Part shown: piece by piece, positions 34,891 to 44,117 of the stretch | Numbering within the stretch: position 1 is the first letter of the stretch | How the letters are laid out: each line of letters opens with the position of its first letter | NCBI RefSeq assembly: GCF_000170755.1 | Contig: NZ_ABCK01000022.1 | Span: forward strand, 1-64,000 | Origin: Lentisphaera araneosa HTCC2155 | GTDB taxonomy: Bacteria > Verrucomicrobiota > Lentisphaeria > Lentisphaerales > Lentisphaeraceae | DNA: 64,000 bases | Reading direction: 5' to 3' | Program-made: the position numbers and the translations under genes | The notes under the pieces: generated by a model | What the model was told of the DNA's origin: nothing | Database searches by the model: none | The model's input: only the letters and a program-made list of their open reading frames with translations

Positions 34891-36471
34891 GTGAAGAAAC
34901 TTAAATGTATCATAAAATACAGTGTACTCGCTGCCATGTTGGCCACACTGTTCTGTAGCACTCTTACTGCGGCAGACCCGTCTTCGCCTATGAGCTACGA
35001 CGTGGCAAGCAGGCCGAATATCATCGTCATCTTAGCCGACGATATGGGCTATTCGGATCTGGGCTGTTACGGCGGCGAAATTCAAACCCCGAATATTGAT
35101 GCCTTGGCGCGTGAAGGAGTCCGGTTTACCGGCTTCAAGAACACCGCCCGTTGTACGCCGTCACGCGCATCTCTGCTGACCGGTCGCTACTCGCATTCAG
35201 TCGGGGTGGGCGCTATGCAGCAAGACCAGCATTTACCCGGTTATCGCGGGCAACTTTCGGCCGATGCTCCGACCATCGCCGAAATCCTGAAACCGCACGG
35301 CTACGCAACCGGAGTTGTCGGGAAATGGCACCAAGCCGTCACCGGCAAATCGAAACAGAAACCGTTGTTCCCGCTCGACCGCGGCTTCGACTTTTTTTAC
35401 GGCACTTGGTGGGGTGCGAAGGACTATTTCAGCCCCAAGTTCATGATGAAAAACAGTGAACATATACCGGACAGCACTACATATCCCGCGGACTTTTATC
35501 TGACCCATGCGCTCTCCGATTCCGCGATTGAGTTTGTGGATGCGCAGGTCGGTCAGCAGAATCCATTCTTTCTGTACCTCGCGCACTACGCGCCACACGC
35601 CCCGATTCAGGCACCGGCGGATCGGATCCAAAAGTGTATCGACCGCTATAAAGCTGGATTTGTTAAACTTCAGCAAGAGCGCTTTGAACGTCAGCAGGAA
35701 TTGGGAGTGGCGCCCGATAATGCAGCAACCATTGACCAGTCCAGTAAATGGAACACGCTCAGTGAGGCAGATAAAAATGAGTGGGTAACCACGATGGCAA
35801 CCTATGGCGCCATGATTGAGATAATGGATGAGGGGATCGGGCAACTGATTGATGTTTTGAAGAAGAATGGTCAATATGACAATACCCTGATACTCGTGCT
35901 CAGTGATAACGGTTCAACACCCAATCATAAGGGGACGAGGAATTTGGCTAATCTTTGTGCCACACTCAGCAACACGCCATTCAGCGGAGTCAAAGCCCAT
36001 GCCCTTGAGGGAGGTATCTCTTCACCACTGATCGTCAGTTGGCCGGATAAGCTGAAAGAATATGCCGGTCAAATTCGGAATGGACGCTGTCATATTATCG
36101 ATATTTTACCGACCTGTCTGGATGCAGCTGGGGCCAAATTCCCCGATGCATTTAAAGGAATTAAGCCGGTGCAAGCGGATGGAATAAACTTGATGGCTGC
36201 GGTAAAAGGGGCTGAATTAGAAAGTCGCCCCTTTTTTTGGGAACATCTACAAAGCCGTGCTGTTTACCGTGATGCTTGGAAATTGGTTGCAGATAAGACG
36301 CTGTGGAAACTGTATGATCTGAGCAAGGACCCTGCCGAGCAATGCGATTTATCCAGTAAGCATCCTGAACGGGCTTCCGCACTCAAAGCGCTCTGGACCG
36401 AATGGGCAGAAGAGTATGATGTGATTCCTTGGCCTTCAGCCAGGAAGAAATTGCCTGCTAAATCACAGTAA
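34891..36471 (+). CDS. Exported sulfatase, FGly type (CTPSR)
   Basis: 526 residues from a GTG start at 34891 with GGAGA seven nt upstream. Signal peptide MKKLKCIIKYSVLAAMLATL then FCSTLTAAD. Core motifs NIIVILADDMGYSDLGCYGG, CTPSRASLLTGRYSHS, GKWHQAVTGKSKQK and LSDNGSTPNHKG. It is a close paralogue of the 25783 sulfatase at protein level, but its first two thirds are more GC-rich and use different codons, so the duplication is not recent or came by transfer. Its leader resembles that of the 39438 sulfatase. Position within the run between GH105 and GH99-like genes suggests one shared substrate. Confidence 0.93.
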   Translation: MKKLKCIIKYSVLAAMLATLFCSTLTAADPSSPMSYDVASRPNIIVILADDMGYSDLGCYGGEIQTPNIDALAREGVRFTGFKNTARCTPSRASLLTGRYSHSVGVGAMQQDQHLPGYRGQLSADAPTIAEILKPHGYATGVVGKWHQAVTGKSKQKPLFPLDRGFDFFYGTWWGAKDYFSPKFMMKNSEHIPDSTTYPADFYLTHALSDSAIEFVDAQVGQQNPFFLYLAHYAPHAPIQAPADRIQKCIDRYKAGFVKLQQERFERQQELGVAPDNAATIDQSSKWNTLSEADKNEWVTTMATYGAMIEIMDEGIGQLIDVLKKNGQYDNTLILVLSDNGSTPNHKGTRNLANLCATLSNTPFSGVKAHALEGGISSPLIVSWPDKLKEYAGQIRNGRCHIIDILPTCLDAAGAKFPDAFKGIKPVQADGINLMAAVKGAELESRPFFWEHLQSRAVYRDAWKLVADKTLWKLYDLSKDPAEQCDLSSKHPERASALKALWTEWAEEYDVIPWPSARKKLPAKSQ

Positions 36472-36553
36472 GTTAAGCAAAGTATAAAAACTCATGTGTC
36501 AATGCGTATATTAATAACAATACTCAAGTAATTAAAGGAACAATTTAAACTAT

Positions 36554-37657
36554 ATGAATAAATATAAACTAAGCTGTGGGCAGGAATTAAGCTATCCACT
36601 AAACACGCTATCAGCGAAAGCAAGGACTTTCACGTCCTTTGCCAAGCACTTCCTTTGCCTATGTTTTTTAACGATAAACTTGAATGCTCAAGATGCAGAA
36701 CAAAAAGGGCGTCCAAATGTTACTCCGGTACCGGTATCAGAACGTCAGGTAGGAATAGCTTATGGACTGTGGATGGATCACAAGCAATGGAAAGGTAATA
36801 ATTGTTGGGGAACACCGGCATTGGGTAAGTATGATTCTCGTGACAGGCGGGTTATCCGCAAACATGCAGAATGGCTTTATGACGCCGGAGTTGACTTTGT
36901 TTGGCTTGACTGGTCAAATAATATTAATTACGACTCGGCAAAAGTCTGGGAAGGCGGGCACCAAGATGTGATTGAAGATGCCACTGCAATCTTGTTTGAT
37001 GAATATGCCAAGCTTGAGAAGAGGCCGAAGATAAGTGTGTTTATCGGTGTGACGCTAGCTCCCGAGGCTGTAAAGGATGGGCGTCTTCAAAAAAAGGCTG
37101 ACCAGTTCTATACCATGTATGTGGCAAATCCCCGTTACCGTTATTTGCTTCAGGACCATGAAGGAAAACCCTTGTTGGTTGTGTATGTCAATACTCCGAC
37201 TCCATGGCCGAATGGTATTCCGGATTGGGATGATGAACGTTTTACGGTGCGTTGGATGACAGGGTTTGTGTCAGAGCAAAAGAGTCTATTAAACAATGAT
37301 AAGGATAGAGTGAGTAAATACGGCTACTGGTCGTGGGAGGATCGAGGTAAACAGACATATCCGATTCGTAATAACTATCCGGAAGCCATGGTGATTTGCG
37401 CCGCAACTCGCAGCCAGAAAGTTAAATATATTCCTCCGAGTGGACGCCGTAATGGTGCGACCTTTAAAGAGCAATTCGCTCGGGCACGGGAGATAGGACC
37501 AAAATTCGCAATGATTGTTTCGTGGAATGAATGGGTGCGAGCAGAACAGCCGACCACAGAGATCAGTAAAGATATCGAACCATCTAAGGAATTCGGACAT
37601 TTCTATCTTAAGCTGATGAAAAGTGAGATTGCCAAGTTTAAGGGGATTAAGAAATAG
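36554..37657 (+). CDS. GH99/GH71-like TIM-barrel protein
   Basis: 367 residues. An unusually long N-region precedes the hydrophobic signal core (HFLCLCFLTINLNAQD at about residues 32-47). The mature part begins VGIAYGLWMDHKQW and shows barrel-strand motifs DFVWLDWSNN, RPKISVFIGV, PLLVVYVNTP and MIVSWNEWVRAEQPT, with a closing DIEPS...FGHFYL. These match GH99/GH71-like domain proteins found beside sulfatases in PVC and Bacteroidota loci. SWNEW and the LDW Asp are the candidate catalytic region. Substrate unknown. A second, diverged member lies at 45697. An AAAGGA ribosome site precedes the ATG. Confidence 0.72.
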   Translation: MNKYKLSCGQELSYPLNTLSAKARTFTSFAKHFLCLCFLTINLNAQDAEQKGRPNVTPVPVSERQVGIAYGLWMDHKQWKGNNCWGTPALGKYDSRDRRVIRKHAEWLYDAGVDFVWLDWSNNINYDSAKVWEGGHQDVIEDATAILFDEYAKLEKRPKISVFIGVTLAPEAVKDGRLQKKADQFYTMYVANPRYRYLLQDHEGKPLLVVYVNTPTPWPNGIPDWDDERFTVRWMTGFVSEQKSLLNNDKDRVSKYGYWSWEDRGKQTYPIRNNYPEAMVICAATRSQKVKYIPPSGRRNGATFKEQFARAREIGPKFAMIVSWNEWVRAEQPTTEISKDIEPSKEFGHFYLKLMKSEIAKFKGIKK

Positions 37658-37779
37658 ATGCAGATATTCTGAATGCGGGGAAGTATACCATATCTCCACG
37701 GACCAAACCTTTCGAAGATACCTTGGCAAGACCTTGAGCTAGAAGAGCTGACTTAAAATTTAATCAAGATCAATTAATT

Positions 37780-39276
37780 ATGAAAAATACAAAACAAGCT
37801 AACCCGCCCCGTCAAAATGGCCTTTTCAGAGGTGGCTTGAAGGCCCTGTATCGTACGTTAACGGTCGTAGCTGTGTTGTTTTCAGCAAGCGCCGCGTCTG
37901 CCGAGGAGACGCATTCTCCCAACATCCTCTGGATCATAGCCGAGGATATGTCTCCCGATCTGGCTTGCTATGGCAATAAGGTCGTGACAACGCCGAACAT
38001 TGACTCCTTGGCGGCCAAAGGGATGAGGTTCAGCAATGTCTTTACCACTGCCCCTGCGTGTTCTCCGAGCAGGACGGCACTCGCAACAGGAGTCTATCAG
38101 ACGACGCTCGACGCCCATCACATGCGCTACAGTTCCGAGCTCAGATCGAACCTCCCCAAAGCGGTCAAGGTATTGCCGGAGTTGATGCGCGAGAATGGAT
38201 ACTACACGGGGAACATCAAAGGTATTTGCGGTACGGGGACAGGGAAGGATGACTGGCAATTCAATGTACCGGGGAAGTCATGGGACACCCATTCATGGAA
38301 GGAGTTGAGCAAACGCCAGCCTTTCTTTGCTCAGATCAATTCCTCCCAATCCCATCGCGGATTCTCGTCAACCAAGAACATTGCAAAAGAGAAAATCAAG
38401 ATTCCTCCGTACTATCCGGATCACCCTGTGAGCAGACATGACTGGGCCGGATACTACAATGAGATCAATAAGTTTGATCGGCAAGTCGGTGATATTCTGA
38501 AACGTCTTGAGACCGAGGACCTCGCGAAGAACACGATCGTCTGCGTCTTTGCGGACCATGGCAGGCCGATGATTCGCGGAAAGAACTGGCTGTATGACAG
38601 TGGAACGCAGATCCCGCTGGTTATCTACTTCCCCGAAGGGATGAAGAAACCCAAGGCGTACCAAGCGGGAAAGACGAACACCGAGCTACTCAGTGCCATC
38701 GATCTGGTGGCAGAAACCGTTCTTATGGCCGGCGGCAAGATCCCTGCTTGGATGCAGGGCAGAAGTTTCCTCCGAAAAAACTCCAAACCGCGGAATTACA
38801 TCCACACCGCTGTCGACCGTATCGGGAATGTCGACACATGCAGCCGAGCTATTCGAAGCGATAGATTCAAATACATCCGGAACTTCAAGACGCCCGGATC
38901 GATCAATGAATGCACGACAGCATACCGTCGAGCATCGCATTCGATTTACCACCTGTTGAACATCATGGAAGACAAGAATCTACTGACGCCTGCCCAGGCT
39001 CAGCTTCTGAAGCCTCTCGCGGATGAGGAATTGTACGACCTGGTGAATGACCCATACGAAACGGTTAACCTCATCGGCAACAAGGATTTAGAATCAATTC
39101 ACAACAAGCTCAAAGAACAAATGGCGGAATGGATTGAATTCAGTAAAGACAAAGGCCTTGAAAAAGAGAGCGCCGCCATCGTTGAGCATTTCAGAGAATA
39201 CGGTAAGACTACAATGAAGAGCAGAGCGAAAAGTATTCAGAAAAGGCGATTGTCAGTCGAAAAGTACTTTGAGTAA
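37780..39276 (+). CDS. Exported sulfatase, FGly type (CSPSR), compositionally distinct
   Basis: 498 residues, signal region ending LFSASAASAEE. Motifs: NILWIIAEDMSPDLACYGN, PACSPSRTALATG and FADHGRPMIRGKNWLYD, the S1_8-type pattern. The GKWH block is replaced by NIKGICGTG. Visibly higher GC than neighbours through about 37900-39080 and many G/C third positions (for example around 38050-38200), consistent with acquisition from another genome; this is an impression from reading, not a computed value. The family is certain, the substrate is not. Confidence 0.92.
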   Translation: MKNTKQANPPRQNGLFRGGLKALYRTLTVVAVLFSASAASAEETHSPNILWIIAEDMSPDLACYGNKVVTTPNIDSLAAKGMRFSNVFTTAPACSPSRTALATGVYQTTLDAHHMRYSSELRSNLPKAVKVLPELMRENGYYTGNIKGICGTGTGKDDWQFNVPGKSWDTHSWKELSKRQPFFAQINSSQSHRGFSSTKNIAKEKIKIPPYYPDHPVSRHDWAGYYNEINKFDRQVGDILKRLETEDLAKNTIVCVFADHGRPMIRGKNWLYDSGTQIPLVIYFPEGMKKPKAYQAGKTNTELLSAIDLVAETVLMAGGKIPAWMQGRSFLRKNSKPRNYIHTAVDRIGNVDTCSRAIRSDRFKYIRNFKTPGSINECTTAYRRASHSIYHLLNIMEDKNLLTPAQAQLLKPLADEELYDLVNDPYETVNLIGNKDLESIHNKLKEQMAEWIEFSKDKGLEKESAAIVEHFREYGKTTMKSRAKSIQKRRLSVEKYFE

Positions 39277-39437
39277 TACACCTGGATTAAGAATTGCTAA
39301 GATTGAGGAATCGTTTGATGGCAACTGCTCGAAAAAATGGTGTGTCTTTCATAAGGGCAAGCCGTTCGTATGGCAGATAAGTGGAGTAGAATAATATGAA
39401 AATCAGTAAGCACAAAAAATGGAAGTTTGGATAAATA

Positions 39438-41069
39438 ATGAATAAACTTAAGTGTAAAATTAAATTTAGAGTGATGCTTGTCATGTTGGTAGCACCAATT
39501 TTCTGTAGCACTCTTGCTGCGGTAGACAAGCGAAGTGGAATGACGCCGGCCAAGGATAAACCAAATATTATTATCATTATGACCGATGATATGGGGTTTT
39601 CGGATCTCGGCTGCTATGGCGGCGAGATCGAAACACCGAATCTTGATATGTTGGCGAATAAGGGGGTGCGTTTTACCCAGTTCTATAATGCGGGTCGCTG
39701 TTGTCCAACCCGTGCCAGTTTGTTGACGGGCTTGTATCAGCACCAGGCGGGTATCGGAGGAATGATGGGGGACCGGGGGGCGGAGTGGCCGGGATTCCGA
39801 GGTCATTTGACTGAACGTTGTGTTACCTTTGCTGAAGTTTTGAAGACTGCCGGTTACAATACTTATCAGACGGGCAAATGGCATGTTGGTGACAAGAAAA
39901 AGGAGTGGTGGCCCCTCGCACGTGGCTTTGACCATAGCTATAGTTGTCCGCAAGGTGGAGGGTTCTTTTTTAAACCCTCTTCATTCAAAGAAAAACGACA
40001 AGTCGTGCGTGACACGGAAGTGCTTTATGATCAGAAGAATGACCCGCCGGCAGATTGGTATGCGACGGATGCCTGGACAGATGAAGGCTTAAAGTTTATT
40101 GAGTCGGAAGCGAAGGAAAACAGACCTTTTATCTGGTATCTGGCACATAATGCACCACACTTTCCCTTGCAGGCGAAACCTCAAGATATTGCCAAATACC
40201 GCGGAAAATTCATGCAGGGTTGGGACAAGCTACGCGAACAGCGTCATAAGCGTTTAATTGACTTGGGAATCATTGATAAGCAATGGAAACTTTCGCCAAG
40301 GGAAAAAGGTATTCCAGCTTGGGACTCTTTATCCGGCAAAGAAAAGTACCAACAGGATCTGCGCATGGCAAGCTATGCCGCAATGATTGATTGCGTCGAT
40401 CAGAATGTCGGCAAGATCATCACCAAGCTTAAAGAGCTTAATCAATATGATAATACCCTGATACTCTTCCTGCACGACAATGGTGGTTGTGACGCGGGTG
40501 GGGCCATGGGTGAAAACACTGGTAAGGGTACCTGCGGGACGGCGAAGTCATTTGCCTATTATGGTGCTTGCTGGGCGAATGTATCCAATACTCCGTTCAG
40601 AAAATATAAAAAGTATATTCATGAGGGTGGTATTTCCACGCCACTTATTGCTCATTGGCCAGAAGGTATAGCAAAAAAACTTCAGGGAAAGCTGATAACA
40701 GAGCCCGCCCACGTAATTGATATTATGGCAAGCTGTGTTGATCTGTCCGGGGCGACTTATCCCACAAGCTTCAAAGGACATGCGATCATTCCCATGGAAG
40801 GAACTAGTTTACGTCCGCTGTTTGAAGGAAAAAGTCTTGAACGTAATGACGGTCTATTTTTTGAACACTATGGTCACCGCGGCGTCCGCAGAGGATCTTG
40901 GAAACTGGTGGCAACAAGGCAGGGAAAATGGGAACTCTACGATATGGTGAGTGACCGTACTGAACTGAATGATCTATCCTCAAAAATGCCGGAAAAGGTA
41001 AAAGAACTTAGTCGCCTCTACAATAAGTGGACGGAACGCTGTTTTGTCCAAAAGCTGAAAGGGGAATAA
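39438..41069 (+). CDS. Exported arylsulfatase, FGly type (CCPTR)
   Basis: 543 residues. Signal peptide MNKLKCKIKFRVMLVMLV then FCSTLAAVD, almost the same leader end as the 34891 sulfatase. Motifs: NIIIIMTDDMGFSDLGCYGG, GRCCPTRASLLTGLYQHQAG, GKWHVGDKKKEWWPL, HNAPHFPLQAKP and LFLHDNGGCDAGG. The activation motif reads C-C-P-T-R, where the first Cys is the formylglycine site. This matches the large S1_4/arylsulfatase group. It is the last enzyme gene of the run before the pseudopilin, which has its own ECF-type promoter. Confidence 0.93.
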   Translation: MNKLKCKIKFRVMLVMLVAPIFCSTLAAVDKRSGMTPAKDKPNIIIIMTDDMGFSDLGCYGGEIETPNLDMLANKGVRFTQFYNAGRCCPTRASLLTGLYQHQAGIGGMMGDRGAEWPGFRGHLTERCVTFAEVLKTAGYNTYQTGKWHVGDKKKEWWPLARGFDHSYSCPQGGGFFFKPSSFKEKRQVVRDTEVLYDQKNDPPADWYATDAWTDEGLKFIESEAKENRPFIWYLAHNAPHFPLQAKPQDIAKYRGKFMQGWDKLREQRHKRLIDLGIIDKQWKLSPREKGIPAWDSLSGKEKYQQDLRMASYAAMIDCVDQNVGKIITKLKELNQYDNTLILFLHDNGGCDAGGAMGENTGKGTCGTAKSFAYYGACWANVSNTPFRKYKKYIHEGGISTPLIAHWPEGIAKKLQGKLITEPAHVIDIMASCVDLSGATYPTSFKGHAIIPMEGTSLRPLFEGKSLERNDGLFFEHYGHRGVRRGSWKLVATRQGKWELYDMVSDRTELNDLSSKMPEKVKELSRLYNKWTERCFVQKLKGE

Positions 41070-41235
41070 TGAGAGTGTCTGCTGAACCTGAACAGTGAAT
41101 TACAAAAGTATGATGTTTATGAATATTGCTTAAATACTACAAGTTATCAGAAGAGAAACCATATATATTTAATGAATAAAGAACTGTGCGCATAGGCTTA
41201 TTTTATTGAAACTTCAAAAAAAATAAAAAAAGCAC

Positions 41236-41264
41236 GGCAGGTTTTGTTTGACTGCAAATTAAGT
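41236..41264 (+). promoter_or_regulatory. Two-box ECF-type promoter of the pseudopilin gene
   Basis: GGCAGGT at 41236-41242, a 12-nt spacer, and CAAATTAAGT at 41255-41264: perfect in both boxes. The ATG is 49 nt further on. The region 41070-41235 has no gene. Confidence 0.75.
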
Positions 41265-41313
41265 ATTGATGAGTCACAAAATTTTATCTCAATGAGAGCT
41301 TAAAGGAATATAT

Positions 41314-42105
41314 ATGAAAAGACAGTTTACATTAATAGAGCTCTTAGTTGTCATGGCAATTATCGGCATACTTGCTTCACTACTGCTTCCATCGCTAAAA
41401 TCGTCAAGGGAAAGATCTCGTCGAGTTGTCTGCAAAAGTAACCTAAGGCAAGTCTATACAGCGGCATTTATGTATCATGATGATAGTGGCTTTTTTCCTG
41501 TGGGTGGTGCGACAGTACTCAACAATACGCCTTGGAATCCCAATGGTTGGTCACAAACAGAGACCTATATTAGAGATATTATTCCCTATCTAAGTGCATC
41601 GAATCTAACAAGTTCTGAACGCCCGGCTGTATTAATGTGCCCAAGTAATTCTAGTATTGCTTTTAATTCAACAGAATCAACAACTTACATCTATACTGGG
41701 AACTTCCAAGAAGATGAAAGTTGGGTCATGTTTAGGGGTCTAGGTCGTCAAACAACGAGCACGACATGGCTAGACGGAGGTCCTAAAATACCAACGAAAA
41801 GAAGAACGTTTGCTACTTACGATGATCCGAGTCAAACCACTGTTTTTGCCGACATAAACCAATTTGTTAATAATAGTAATAAAATAATCAGAGTAAATCA
41901 CTCTCTACAAGGGGGGAACAAATTTAAATATGTATCAGAGATTTATTTACATTCAGCAGGAGGCAACCGCAATACCTTAGACGGCGCGGTAAGATGGATA
42001 AAAGTAAATCAACTGGGTTATGATAGAGTCTCGAATGAAGACGCTTTTCCCAACACTTCTGGAAGTCGAAAATATGGCGCTGGTTCTCATTCTTTTTATT
42101 GGTAG
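41314..42105 (+). CDS. PVC-type pseudopilin (prepilin N-terminal cleavage domain)
   Basis: 263 residues beginning MKRQFTLIELLVVMAIIGIL, a textbook prepilin-peptidase site (cleavage after R3/Q4 area, Glu at +5) and hydrophobic helix. SNLRQVYTAAFMYHDDSGFFP and a late LDGAVRWIKVNQ resemble the general-secretion-pathway-G / DUF1559-like proteins that are greatly expanded in PVC bacteria. These are thought to build pseudopili for secretion or surface attachment. It carries its own copy of the two-box promoter, so it seems co-regulated with the flavoenzymes. Ribosome site AAAGGA at 41301-41306. Confidence 0.9.
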   Translation: MKRQFTLIELLVVMAIIGILASLLLPSLKSSRERSRRVVCKSNLRQVYTAAFMYHDDSGFFPVGGATVLNNTPWNPNGWSQTETYIRDIIPYLSASNLTSSERPAVLMCPSNSSIAFNSTESTTYIYTGNFQEDESWVMFRGLGRQTTSTTWLDGGPKIPTKRRTFATYDDPSQTTVFADINQFVNNSNKIIRVNHSLQGGNKFKYVSEIYLHSAGGNRNTLDGAVRWIKVNQLGYDRVSNEDAFPNTSGSRKYGAGSHSFYW

Positions 42106-42212
42106 AGCAAGTACTTAGAATTTAAAGTTGTGGTGCAGAAATTGAAAAATATTTTTATCGGCGGCCATCTAGTGAATTTACCAAAATCACAAAGATTATA
42201 ATCAGGTTTTTT

Positions 42213-44039
42213 ATGCGACTCCTTTTATTTATCGCTTTATCACTGTGCCTAAATGGCCAAGAGAAAGCAAATGTCATCCTCATTTTAGCCGATGACTTAG
42301 GTGTTTCCGATACCAGTTTAGGAGGCTCAAAGCTCTATCAAACGCCCAATTTAGAGAGGCTGGCTAAACGTGGAGTTTACTTCACCAATGCCTACGCTGC
42401 CAGCCCCCTTTGCTCGCCAACTCGCTCCAGTATTCTTACTGGGCAAAACCCAGCTAGAACAGGTTTCACGGCCCCTCATGGGCATTTGGAAAATGTTGTT
42501 TTAACTGCCCGGGCTGGCAAAGCTGCTGCGCCTTCAAAGAGACAAGTTTCGCCCGTATCAGTCAATAGATTATCGACAGAATATTTAAGCCTTGGCAAGG
42601 TTTTTAAAAATGCCGGATACAAAACAGCCCACTTTGGCAAATGGCACCTTGGCAAATCACCTTACTCACCCTTGGAGCACGGATTTGATATAGATATCCC
42701 CCATTGGCCGGGACCTGGACCTGCCGGTTCCTTTGTCGCACCTTGGAGATACCCTAATTTCAAAGAGAATTATCCCGGTGAGCATATTGATGATCGTTTA
42801 GGTGATGAAATCGCAAAATATATTAGCGAAAATAAAGACCAGCCCTTTTTTATTAATTTTTGGCAATTCTCTGTTCATGCGCCATTTAATGCTAAGCAGG
42901 AACTTATTGATAAATACAGAAAACTCATCGATAAAAACAATCCTCAACATAACCCCGTTTATGCTGCAATGGTTGAATCTATGGATGACAGCATAGGCAA
43001 AGTCATAGATGCCCTCGAAACAAATAAACTGATGGAAAAAACAATCATCGTCTTTTTTTCAGATAATGGCGGAAATATTCATAGTGTTGTCGATGGTACA
43101 ACGGCCACAAGTAATAAACCTTTCCGCGGGGGTAAAGCCTCTATATACGAAGGAGGAACACACGTACCCGCTATTGTCGTTTGGCCAAATCAAACAAAAA
43201 CCGGCGTTAGAAATGACAGTTTAATTCAGAGTGAAGATCTTTATGCAAGTATCTTAGAAATGGCTGCTTTACCGGTGGATTACCAGCAGGCAAAAGATTC
43301 CATTAGTTTTGTGCCCGTTTTAAAAGGTCAGGGAGCCAAAAGAAAACAAGTTTTCACCTACTTCCCACATTCACCAAATGTTCCCGATTGTGTACCACCA
43401 TCTGCAGCCTTGAGGATCGGTGATTGGAAACTCATCAAAGTCTTTCATGACAATCCCGATTTAACTGACCGATTTGAACTTTATAATCTTGCAAATGACC
43501 AAGGAGAGATGCTTAACCTCGCTTCTCAAAACCCTGAAAAAGTTAAAAGTATGAATGAAGTCATTGATCAGTACCTTAGCAAGAGTGCATGTATAAAGCC
43601 TATCAAAAACCCCAAATATAATAGTAAATTCATACAATCTTCCGGAAAATTAAAAGCTCGTGGTCATGGTATTTTTTCCAAAGATAAAGCAGGCTTGTAC
43701 ATAAGAAAATACGCCGATAATCAAGATATGAGTTTCACTTTACCCACTCCTGCTCTCAAAGCAGGGAAATATACTTTGCAAATGGATATTCGATCGCTAT
43801 CGGCTAAAGGAGATATTTTGGTCAAAGGCTTTTCACCAGGAACGAAAGTTACTGATTTTACAAAAATCAATTTAGTCGATGACGGTTTATGGCACCAAAG
43901 TACACATCCTTTTACAGTGATAAAAACCCCATCCAAAGTGATGAAGTTTATCCTAGATTTTCCTCAGGGGCAACTTCATTTGAGATCCCTCAAAATACTC
44001 GATGAAAATAAAGATCAAGTTATCAATCTAAAGTTTTAA
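42213..44039 (+). CDS. Exported sulfatase, FGly type (CSPTR), with C-terminal beta domain
   Basis: 608 residues with a short signal peptide (MRLLLFIALSLCLNGQ). Motifs: NVILILADDLGVSDTSLGGS, PLCSPTRSSILTGQNPARTG, GKWHLGKSPYSPLEHGFD, FSVHAPFNAK and FFSDNGGNIHS. After the sulfatase core, at about residue 470, comes an extra beta-rich segment (KLKARGHGIFSKDKAGLYIR, then YTLQMDIRSLSAKGDILVKG), which looks like a carbohydrate-binding or jelly-roll module. The core resembles S1_16/S1_20-type enzymes. The gap of 78 nt to the next sulfatase suggests one transcript. Confidence 0.92.
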   Translation: MRLLLFIALSLCLNGQEKANVILILADDLGVSDTSLGGSKLYQTPNLERLAKRGVYFTNAYAASPLCSPTRSSILTGQNPARTGFTAPHGHLENVVLTARAGKAAAPSKRQVSPVSVNRLSTEYLSLGKVFKNAGYKTAHFGKWHLGKSPYSPLEHGFDIDIPHWPGPGPAGSFVAPWRYPNFKENYPGEHIDDRLGDEIAKYISENKDQPFFINFWQFSVHAPFNAKQELIDKYRKLIDKNNPQHNPVYAAMVESMDDSIGKVIDALETNKLMEKTIIVFFSDNGGNIHSVVDGTTATSNKPFRGGKASIYEGGTHVPAIVVWPNQTKTGVRNDSLIQSEDLYASILEMAALPVDYQQAKDSISFVPVLKGQGAKRKQVFTYFPHSPNVPDCVPPSAALRIGDWKLIKVFHDNPDLTDRFELYNLANDQGEMLNLASQNPEKVKSMNEVIDQYLSKSACIKPIKNPKYNSKFIQSSGKLKARGHGIFSKDKAGLYIRKYADNQDMSFTLPTPALKAGKYTLQMDIRSLSAKGDILVKGFSPGTKVTDFTKINLVDDGLWHQSTHPFTVIKTPSKVMKFILDFPQGQLHLRSLKILDENKDQVINLKF

Positions 44040-44117
44040 CACTTGTCTTTAATTGCGCCCTCCAGTAACCCGGCCTTTTGTTTGTAAGCCTTATCATTAA
44101 TCAAAAAAAAGAAAAAA

